From contig CAJTCU010000018.1 of NCBI GenBank assembly GCA_910574935.1, positions 1 through 60,904 of the forward strand: 60,904 bases of DNA, written 5' to 3'. Position numbers and translations under genes: made by a program. A model generated the notes under the pieces. That model was not told the DNA's origin. It ran no database searches and saw only the letters and a list, made by a program, of their open reading frames with translations. Source of the stretch: Oscillospiraceae bacterium (GTDB lineage: Bacteria > Bacillota > Clostridia > Oscillospirales > Acutalibacteraceae). Below, in pieces: positions 34,259-41,233 of the stretch; within the stretch, counting starts at the first letter, position 1; every line of letters begins with the position of its first letter.

Positions 34259-35998
34259 ATGGAAACAAACGCGATTTTCCGAAAAAATTACGGCAGCTTC
34301 CGCCGCTTCTTCTCCATGCTGGGTAAGGCGGACCTGCCCTATCTGTGGATCGTAGGCTACCTTGTGGCAAGCGCCGTCATCGCCAATGCGGGCGTCAGCT
34401 CTACCGAATACAGCGCCGCTCTCTTCGCCGGGAATGTGGGACTGACCGCAGTGGTGCTGCCCTATCTTTTTTACCAGATTCTCTCCCTAATTCTCAGCTC
34501 TGTCTCCGGGCTCATCAATAACCTCTGCACAGCCCGCATGGACAGGAACCTGCGGCGGATGGTCTGGCGCAAGACGGTGAGCCTGCCCCTGCGGTTCTAT
34601 GAGAACAACAACCCCAAGGAACTGCTCAGCCGTATTACCACCGACATCTCCAGCATCAGCAATCTGGTCATGAAGGTTTTTCTCCCCATCTTTACCACGG
34701 CCTATGCCAGTTTTGTGATCCTTCAGAAAGTCTCTAGCTATGACGGGGCGCTGATGTGGTCCCTGGTGGCGGCGCTGCCGGTGAATATCCTCATCAGCTT
34801 TATTCTGGGCCGCCTGCAATTTGGCGTACAGGATCTTATCAACCGGCGCAACGCCCAGCTGACCGCCACGGTGGCGGAGCGTACCAATAACCTTATGCTG
34901 ATAAAATCCATGGGCGCCGAGGCGAAGGAGGCCGCCACCGGCGGGGAGCGGATGAAGGCCAGCTACCGGGCCGCCGGAATGAATATCTGGATCACAGGCA
35001 CAGCGGTTCCCATCCGTGCCATTGCCAGCGTCTTACAGACCGTCGTCATTATCCTGGTGGGCCGGGGATACTACGCTTCCGGCGCACTGAGCCTGACGGA
35101 GTGGATCGCTTATTACGGCTTTGCTATTCAACTGACCAATATCCTCAGCGCATACTGCGGCTACTGGACCTCCTTCAAAAGCGCCCAGGGCGCGGTGGAG
35201 CGGGTGAGCGAGATCATGGCCGAGCCTTCAGAAAATTTGAACGCCGGAAGCACCATGGAGTCACCGGCGGGAGGCATTCACTTTGAGAAGGTGGATTTCT
35301 CCTTCGGGAGCGAGCCCCTTTTCACGGGCTTAGACCTGGATATCCCCGCGGGGCGCATCACCGCCGTGGTGGGTCCCTCCGGGTCGGGGAAGACCACCCT
35401 GCTGAACCTGGTCGACCGTCTATACCCACTGAACGGCGGGTCGATACAGATAGGAGGAAAGGATACCTCGGATTACTCTCTGTCCAGTTTCCGCCGCGCC
35501 CTGGGATATGTGACCCAGGAGAGCGTTATGTACGCCGGCACCATCCGGGAAAACCTGCTCCACGGCCTGGGGCGGACGCCGCCGGACGAGGAGCTGGACG
35601 AGGCCTGCGCCGCCGTGGGCATCCTTGATTATGTCCGCCGCCAGCCCTTGGGCTACGACGCCCCGGTAGGGGAGAGCGGGGCCAGTCTCTCCGGCGGGCA
35701 GCGGCAGCGTTTCTCTGTGGCCCGGGCCCTATTGAAAAAGCCGGACTGCCTGCTGCTGGACGAGGCCACCGCCGCCATGGACATAGGCGGAAAGGCGGGC
35801 GTGTGGGCCAGCATCCGGCAGGTCATGGCGGGGAAAACCGTGGTCTATGTGGCCCATGACGCCCAGACCATACGCAACGCGGACTATCTGATCGTCCTTA
35901 GGGACGGGCGGGTGGAGGCCGCCGGGGAGCGGGAAGATGTGATGGCTTCCAACCTGTACTGTCGGGAAATGATGGAAAATGGAGAGGAGGTCTGCTGA
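34259..35998 (+). CDS. ABC exporter half-transporter 1 (TMD-NBD)
   Basis: 579 residues: six-helix type I exporter membrane domain (about 20-320), then the ATPase with Walker A GPSGSGKTT, signature LSGGQRQR, Walker B CLLLDEAT and H-loop AHD, all canonical. AGGAAGGAG precedes the ATG. No peptidase C39 domain at the N-terminus. It forms a heterodimer with the next gene, whose start lies one base after this stop. Likely substrate: a peptide or small protein, judged from the flanking secreted proteins and folding helpers (inference). Confidence 0.9.
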   Translation: METNAIFRKNYGSFRRFFSMLGKADLPYLWIVGYLVASAVIANAGVSSTEYSAALFAGNVGLTAVVLPYLFYQILSLILSSVSGLINNLCTARMDRNLRRMVWRKTVSLPLRFYENNNPKELLSRITTDISSISNLVMKVFLPIFTTAYASFVILQKVSSYDGALMWSLVAALPVNILISFILGRLQFGVQDLINRRNAQLTATVAERTNNLMLIKSMGAEAKEAATGGERMKASYRAAGMNIWITGTAVPIRAIASVLQTVVIILVGRGYYASGALSLTEWIAYYGFAIQLTNILSAYCGYWTSFKSAQGAVERVSEIMAEPSENLNAGSTMESPAGGIHFEKVDFSFGSEPLFTGLDLDIPAGRITAVVGPSGSGKTTLLNLVDRLYPLNGGSIQIGGKDTSDYSLSSFRRALGYVTQESVMYAGTIRENLLHGLGRTPPDEELDEACAAVGILDYVRRQPLGYDAPVGESGASLSGGQRQRFSVARALLKKPDCLLLDEATAAMDIGGKAGVWASIRQVMAGKTVVYVAHDAQTIRNADYLIVLRDGRVEAAGEREDVMASNLYCREMMENGEEVC

Positions 35999-35999
35999 T

Positions 36000-37772
36000 A
36001 TGAAGCGCAACGGAACAGACAGCAGCCAGCAGAAGCAGAAATATTCTTTCCGCGCCTATATCTCGTTTTATACCCGGTTTCCCATCCCCTGGTGGCTGTT
36101 TATCGTGTCCCTGGCGTTCGGCCTTGTCAATACCGAGGTGGTGCTGGCTATCTCCAAGTATGTGATCCAGATCAACAAGGGCGAGCTCTACAACGGCGTC
36201 ATTATCGGCTACTCCCTATTGACCGTGCTGAACGCCGTAATAGCCATGTTCAGCAACCTCTGCGGGGAGTATGGCATCCAGAAGGTCACCCTTAGGGCTA
36301 GGATGCTGCTGTGGAACAAGATACTCCACCTGCCCATGCGGGAAGTGGAGCGCCGCCAGCCCTCGTCCCTCATCTCCGGCGTTGTGAACGACATTACCCA
36401 GGCCAGCGCGGTGATACACATGATATTCTCCACGGTGGCCTCCATCTACGGCTTTATCCGCTGCTGTGTGGAGATGGCCCGGTTCAACGCAAAGCTCTCC
36501 GCATATATGCTGCTATTGGTCCCTCTGGCTATTGGCGTGTTCGTCCTGGTGGGACAGCTGCAGTACCGCATGATGCTGCGGCGGTATGAGAGCCTGAGCA
36601 CCATGACGGAGTTCTTTTCCGAGCATATCTCCGCCGCCAAGCACGTGAAAGCCCAGGCCATAGAGGAGCTGGAAGCGGAGGAGGGTTTTCGGGCCATTGA
36701 TGAGCGGTACAAAGCGGACATCTACTATGCCTTTATGGAGGTTCTGCAGGTGTTCTCCAATACGCTCTATACCTCCATCGGCAGCATTGCCATTGCCCTG
36801 TTCGGCTCTGACATGATCCGCAAGGGCCAGATGCCCGATACCGGCATCAATGACTTTACCACCTATAAGGGCCGGGTGGACCAGTACCAGGCTGAGGTGC
36901 TGACCCATTACCAGACCCTCAAGGGCACCCAGGGCGCCATGCGGTATGTGGGCGTCCTCCTGGATGGGCCGGAGGAGGACCCGGACGCCGGGTACGACCT
37001 GCCGAAGGACCGGACGAAGGAGGACATCCTGCTGGAACGGGTGAGCTTTGGTTACGACCCCCGCCAGCCGGTGCTCCACGACCTGAGCCTCACCATCCCC
37101 GCCGGGAGAACCACTGCCATTATTGGCAACAACGGCTGCGGCAAGTCCACCCTGCTCAAGCTGATCCAGGGCATCTATCTGCCGGACAGCGGCCGGGTAT
37201 GGTTGGGGGACTCGGCGGTGGACAAGGTGAAGCTGGCCCAGCTGCGCCGGCGCTTTGGCTGCATCTTCCAGCATAACCCCTTGTTTTCCGGCTCCGTTCG
37301 TGATAACATAGCCTATGGAGAAACCGGTGAAGTGTCGGATGAGGCGGTGGCTGGGGCCGCAAGGCTTGCGGATGCGGACGGCTTTATCAGCCAGCTGCCA
37401 GAAGGGTATGACTCTGACGTAGGCATGGGCGGGGCGCTGCTCTCTGGCGGGCAGCGCCAGCGGGTGGCAATCGCCCGGACGCTGCTGTTCGACCCGGACT
37501 ATCTGCTTATGGACGAGGCTGGGGCCAGCCTGGATCATAAGAGTGACAGGACCATCTTCCGCGCCGTTAGAGAACATATGAGGGGCAGAACGATTGTGGT
37601 GGTGGCCCATGATATGCGCACGGTGATGGAGGCGGATCATATCATCGTTCTCAACAGTGGCTCCCTGGAGGCGACGGGCACCCACGAGGAGCTGCTGAAA
37701 ACCAGCCCTACCTATCGTAACTATCTGGAATTGCAGGGATATGCCCTGGCGGGAGAGGAGGCAGGACGATGA
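36000..37772 (+). CDS. ABC exporter half-transporter 2 (TMD-NBD)
   Basis: 590 residues with the same layout as its neighbour: membrane domain about 20-330, Walker A GNNGCGKST, signature LSGGQRQR, Walker B YLLMDEAGAS, H-loop AHD. The Walker B aspartate-glutamate pair is kept, but the following residues (DEAGAS rather than DEATSA) differ from the partner, in keeping with asymmetric sites in heterodimeric exporters. GGAGAGGAGG inside the end of the first gene serves the ATG at 36000. Its stop overlaps the next gene's ATG. Confidence 0.9.
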   Translation: MKRNGTDSSQQKQKYSFRAYISFYTRFPIPWWLFIVSLAFGLVNTEVVLAISKYVIQINKGELYNGVIIGYSLLTVLNAVIAMFSNLCGEYGIQKVTLRARMLLWNKILHLPMREVERRQPSSLISGVVNDITQASAVIHMIFSTVASIYGFIRCCVEMARFNAKLSAYMLLLVPLAIGVFVLVGQLQYRMMLRRYESLSTMTEFFSEHISAAKHVKAQAIEELEAEEGFRAIDERYKADIYYAFMEVLQVFSNTLYTSIGSIAIALFGSDMIRKGQMPDTGINDFTTYKGRVDQYQAEVLTHYQTLKGTQGAMRYVGVLLDGPEEDPDAGYDLPKDRTKEDILLERVSFGYDPRQPVLHDLSLTIPAGRTTAIIGNNGCGKSTLLKLIQGIYLPDSGRVWLGDSAVDKVKLAQLRRRFGCIFQHNPLFSGSVRDNIAYGETGEVSDEAVAGAARLADADGFISQLPEGYDSDVGMGGALLSGGQRQRVAIARTLLFDPDYLLMDEAGASLDHKSDRTIFRAVREHMRGRTIVVVAHDMRTVMEADHIIVLNSGSLEATGTHEELLKTSPTYRNYLELQGYALAGEEAGR

Positions 37773-38248
37773 AACGCTTTACCATTGTTTTTTCCGTTCT
37801 TCTGGTGCTGGGCTTTGGTGGTGTGCTGGCCTATGTAGCGGCATCGCCGGAGTTTGTTCCACCCGCGGCACTGATTGGCGAGGGGGAAGACCCTGACGCT
37901 CCCATCTGGGACATGACCATGGACGAGGTTCTGGCCGAATTAGCGGCCCAGGGGCTGATTGACGACCCGGCCTCCGCCATTTCCCTGGCCAACGACGGCT
38001 TATGTACCGACGCCCGCAAGGTCAGCGGCGCGGAATTTTACTGGTGGGATCTGGAGAACCTGGAAGAGGGTAGCCAGGAAGAGACTGCCTATAAGAGCCT
38101 GAAATCGGATGGCGTCATTGATCTCTACGGCTCCGGGCACATTTTGAGTTATGTTCACAACGGCCCCTTTGCGCTGTGGCTGGATCTCTATGAGGGCGAC
38201 CCCGGCGCATTAGAGCAGGCGTTCAAGAATGTCGGGCAGGCGGAGTAA
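37769..38248 (+). CDS. Small secreted/anchored protein, WWD family member 2
   Basis: 159 residues. The N-terminal hydrophobic segment (about 5-26) lacks a lipobox, so it is either cleaved by signal peptidase I or an anchor. The outward domain repeats the layout of the lipoprotein at 33692-34171: MDEVLAEL helix, EFYWWD, DGVIDLYGS, HNGPFALWL. Only one cysteine remains. It overlaps the exporter gene by ATGA, so it is made with the exporter and may be its extracellular partner, an immunity protein, or a second substrate. Family unknown to me. Confidence 0.72.
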   Translation: MKRFTIVFSVLLVLGFGGVLAYVAASPEFVPPAALIGEGEDPDAPIWDMTMDEVLAELAAQGLIDDPASAISLANDGLCTDARKVSGAEFYWWDLENLEEGSQEETAYKSLKSDGVIDLYGSGHILSYVHNGPFALWLDLYEGDPGALEQAFKNVGQAE

Positions 38249-38267
38249 AAACAGGGAGGAACCGGCA

Positions 38268-39032
38268 ATGGAGATGAAAGCTCTACTGGTGGACAGTGAC
38301 CAGCGTCTGCTGGGCGAGCTGACCGTGATGCTGCACGCGTTCCAGTGCTTCCGGGTGGTGGGGACGGCGCGGACATCAACGGAGGCTGTTGAATATGTCC
38401 AGCTCAATGACGTGGACGTGGTATTTGCCAACCACCAGCCCGCCGACCCCCGCATTACCAGCGTGGGAGAGCATTTGTCCGCCGTTTTAGGGCAGAGCCA
38501 TCCACATATCCAGGTGGTGGTCTATTCCGACTCGGCGGAGTGGGCTTTCAATGCTTTCCGCTGTCAGTGCGCCGGGTACCTACTAACGCCTTTCGACCCC
38601 CTGGCGCTCCAATCGCTGGTCAACCGGCTAAGCTATGTGTTCGACCTACAGCAGGCCAAGCGGGAGGTGGCGAATCGCAGTATCATGATCAAAACCCGAA
38701 ACGGGTATCAGCTCACCCGTCTCAGTGATATTCTCTTCGTTGAGCGGAGCAATCGGAAAAACAGTATTGTAACCACCGATGGGCAGGAAATCACGCTGCT
38801 GGGATATACCATGAACCAGCTGGAGGAAATGCTGGAGGGGTGTGGATTCTACCGCTGCTACCAGTCTTTCATCGTCAACCTCTCCCAGGTTGCGGCTGTC
38901 CGGGCGGACAATGAGGCAAAAAATTATACCATCCGTTTCAAAGGCTATGAGGGAGAGATCCTGCTTAGCCGGGAAAAATATGCGGAGCTAGTGAACCTTT
39001 TGAAGGGGCGGTACGCGAAGATCAATATCTGA
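38268..39032 (+). CDS. LytTR-family response regulator
   Basis: 254 residues: a CheY-like receiver (1-120; MKALLVDSDQRLLGEL) followed by a LytTR DNA-binding domain (about 140-250; DILFVERSNRKNSIVTT, FYRCYQSFIVNLSQV). In the receiver the usual phospho-Asp strand reads VDVVFANHQP, so the acceptor Asp appears to be replaced by Asn or Ala and it may work without phosphorylation. No sensor kinase gene is adjacent. GGGAGG nine bases upstream selects this ATG over an earlier in-frame start. LytTR regulators often run quorum or bacteriocin operons, matching an exporter locus. Confidence 0.85.
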   Translation: MEMKALLVDSDQRLLGELTVMLHAFQCFRVVGTARTSTEAVEYVQLNDVDVVFANHQPADPRITSVGEHLSAVLGQSHPHIQVVVYSDSAEWAFNAFRCQCAGYLLTPFDPLALQSLVNRLSYVFDLQQAKREVANRSIMIKTRNGYQLTRLSDILFVERSNRKNSIVTTDGQEITLLGYTMNQLEEMLEGCGFYRCYQSFIVNLSQVAAVRADNEAKNYTIRFKGYEGEILLSREKYAELVNLLKGRYAKINI

Positions 39033-39055
39033 CGCCGCATCATAAAAGTGGTACG

Positions 39056-39082
39056 AAACGGGCTATGCGTACGCCGTTTTTT
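39056..39082 (+). terminator. Terminator after LytTR gene
   Basis: AAACGG/CCGTTT stem followed by further T, 24 bases after the stop codon. Modest stem. Confidence 0.5.
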
Positions 39083-39259
39083 GGATCCAGATGCGGTTCA
39101 TTGGCTTGAGTTTGTTGGGGTGATTTTTGCGCCGTAAAACAAAGAAAAACGGTTCCCAATTCTGCCCGCAGCGCACTCATGGCGCGTTCCTTTCGCGGTA
39201 GCGGCTCCATACATACTATCCCTCAGGCCGTAGCCCTGAGTCCGGCAAGGTGATTTATT

Positions 39260-39934
39260 AAGAATGTGCTTGGCAAGACCCAGACTGAGGTTAAAGAGAA
39301 ACTTGCCCGGGCAATCGAGGACGGCAAAGGGTTGGACATCGTAAAGGCCGGTCCACTATACGGTAGGGCATTGGATAGACGGGTGGTATGAGAACTACGC
39401 CAAAATCAAGGTGCGGCCATCCTCGCGCAAAACCTACAAAGGTTATGTTGAAAATCCCATCAAACCGAGCATCAGCACGTTACCGCTTAGTAAGCGGACT
39501 AGGGCTTGTTTGAAAATAGAGGAAATGACGAATTTTTACCCAGAAGGGGTTCATTTCAAGGAAAAAACCGCAAAGCAATCTTCCGATTGGCGAGGATTAT
39601 TGACGCAGAAAGGGGCCCCTTCTGGGTAAAAAGACGGCGTTTCCGATTTTTCAAACAAGCCCTACGCTGGAAGTACAAGCCCTTTACAGAAAGCCGCCGG
39701 CCAGCGGTAGGGCAGAGCGTACAGAGTCCAAACAGCAACCCAAAACCTTGAGCGCCAAGGCAGTATGCAATATAAACCAGGTGATTGCGTCTGCAATGTG
39801 GCTTGCCAAAAGCCAGAAACTCATTATAGTCAGTCCCCCAGGCGGTGGTGCCCTGTTAAAGGGAGAACATTAGGAAATCAAAACGCGGGCAGCAGACCAG
39901 TTGGCAACATTGTTCCAGCGGGGCAAAGAAACAG
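39260..39934 (+). pseudogene. Tyrosine integrase, N-terminal remnant split by element C
   Basis: Translations resemble the N-terminal and core-binding domains of ICE integrases: GKTQTEVKEKLARAIEDG, then after a frameshift WYENYAKIKVRPSSRKTYKGY and SISTLPLSKRT. Element C follows, and beyond it the frame resumes TLEVQALYRKPPASG, then KTLSAKAVCNINQVIASAM, a stop, and EIKTRAADQLATLF. The catalytic domain is absent. Removing element C plus one TA joins the two halves in frame exactly. This could be the missing half of the C-terminal remnant at 14821, but the order on the chromosome is reversed, so that is unproven. Confidence 0.82.
39502..39662. mobile_element. Palindromic miniature element, copy C
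   Basis: 161 bp, both ends GGGCTTGTTTGAAAA, flanked by TA at 39500-39501 and 39663-39664. Inner arms match over about 45 bp (both contain ACCCAGAAGGGG). Apex CAATC/GATTG. This copy interrupts an integrase remnant and so proves TA duplication on insertion. Confidence 0.93.
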
Positions 39935-40124
39935 GCTGCTCGTGGATGATGTACTCGTTGCTGCTGAATTTGCCGCTTTCGTTCCTGGTCTGCTGGCGCT
40001 GGATGCACCCGGCCCGCTGCAATTCGTTGGCGGCGGAACGAATAGCCTCCTTGCTCTCCCGGTTGATGCAGCACCGGCCGGGCAGGGGATAGTCCCAATC
40101 TTCCGGGAGTGATAAAATCTGCGG
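39933..40124 (-). pseudogene. ICE replication-initiator helix-turn-helix remnant
   Basis: Minus-strand frame reads ILSLPEDWDY, then INRESKEAIRSAANELQRAG and SSNEYIIHEQP, the winged-helix N-terminal region of ICE replication initiators (compare SLPEDWDYT...INRES in that family). It lies head-to-head against the integrase remnant with a junction near 39934, so two element pieces were joined by rearrangement. No start codon or downstream domain is present. Confidence 0.72.
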
Positions 40125-40138
40125 CGTTGGCCGGAACG

Positions 40139-40178
40139 CAGAAACGGGCGGTGTCTTGCCGACATCGCCCGTTTTCTG
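40139..40178. terminator. Bidirectional-type hairpin terminator
   Basis: CAGAAACGGGCG-TGTC paired with GACA-CGCCCGTTTTCTG, five-base loop. Stem long enough to terminate in either direction. Confidence 0.7.
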
Positions 40179-40315
40179 TACGGTTGTTCACTTGTTTGCG
40201 CCGCCCGTTTTCCGCTGCCCTTAAAAAATATTGATTCGAGTGGGGGCATGTATTCTTAATGGTACGCCAAAAAAGGCGTGCGCTTTTTATTGGGAAGCTT
40301 TACTAGGGAAAGGTG

Positions 40316-40744
40316 CTAGTCCCGCAGAGGCGCACCGTTGCCGTCCACGTTAATAGATCCGGTAAGGATCATAATCCCTTCCACTAGGCCCCAAATGCTG
40401 ATGCCAAGAGTAGCTATTCCGCAGGTAAACATACCTCCCAGCAGGCTGACCAATAGCTGGATGACCGCTTTTTTGGTGTAGCCCAAGTAAAAGTTATGAA
40501 CCCCTAAACCGCCCAGGAAAATGCCCAAAAGGCCCGCGGCCAGTTTGGACTTGGCGCCCGCCATGCCAGGGGCGCCCATAGGAGCGGCCAGAGAGACGCC
40601 GCACTTAACGCATACAGCGGCCTGGGGGCCTGTGGGGTTGCCACAGTTGGGACAATAATTAAAGCCAGTGCCAGTCTTAACGCCACAGTTGGTACAAACA
40701 AAAGCGTTAGGGTCTACAGGGTTTCCACAGTGTCTGCAATACAT
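40316..40744 (-). CDS. Zinc-ribbon TM2-domain protein
   Basis: 142 residues. Two N-terminal zinc ribbons (CRHCGNP...CTNCG and CPNCGNP...CVKCG), a short linker, then a TM2 domain of two helices with GIFLGGLGVHNFYLGY. Proteins of this type are small inner-membrane proteins of unknown role. It is monocistronic, with no obvious partner. Element D lies about 105 bp upstream of its start. A ribosome site (GGAGCAAATGGT) is weak but correctly placed. Confidence 0.9.
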   Translation of the reverse strand: MYCRHCGNPVDPNAFVCTNCGVKTGTGFNYCPNCGNPTGPQAAVCVKCGVSLAAPMGAPGMAGAKSKLAAGLLGIFLGGLGVHNFYLGYTKKAVIQLLVSLLGGMFTCGIATLGISIWGLVEGIMILTGSINVDGNGAPLRD

Positions 40745-40849
40745 ACCATTTGCTCCTTACCTCATTTTTTACTATTTTAACATGAAGTTCACCATAATGC
40801 AACATAAAGCGGTAAATTTTACAAATGGAATTTTGTATCCAGCCTTTTA

Positions 40850-41032
40850 GGACTTGTTTGAAAATAGAGGAAATGACGAATTTTGGGCCAGAAGGGGACA
40901 ATTTCAAGGAGAAGAACCGCTGTAGTTAGCTGCGCTAACTACGTCACTCTGGCGATTGACGAGGGTTTTCGACGTAGAAAGTGGCCTCTTCTGGCCAAAA
41001 AAGACGACGTTTTCGATTTTTCAAACAAGCCC
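40850..41032. mobile_element. Palindromic miniature element, copy D
   Basis: 183 bp, ends GGACTTGTTTGAAAA and TTTTTCAAACAAGCCC, flanked by TA on both sides (40848-40849, 41033-41034). It is the longest copy because its apex carries the stem GTAGTTAGC/GCTAACTAC in place of the shorter apical sequence of copy A, which it otherwise closely resembles. It lies between the TM2 and GH42 genes, about 200 bp ahead of the GH42 start. Confidence 0.88.
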
Positions 41033-41233
41033 TAGATGTGGACCCAAAAACCGCGCGGACCATCCATCTAAAATAAAGCCATGACGTAGTGGTTAAAAAA
41101 TTCTTCTCCAGGTCTTGAAAGAGGGATAGGTTTGTGCCATAATTACCATAATGACCGGCTGCCCAATGAACACATAGGCAGTCATCCTGCTGAAAAAAGA
41201 AAATCCCCTGTGACGCAGAAAGGAATTGAAACT

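Noticed and set aside
34259-37772. Bacteriocin exporter with C39 peptidase
   Set aside because: Neither half-transporter has the N-terminal cysteine peptidase domain, and no double-glycine leader peptide was found nearby.
39506-39751. Open frame with a FENRGNDEF-type start, also near 4687, 31224, 40907 and 60652
   Set aside because: All arise from the miniature element family, in either orientation, with no ribosome sites and frame breaks in different places.
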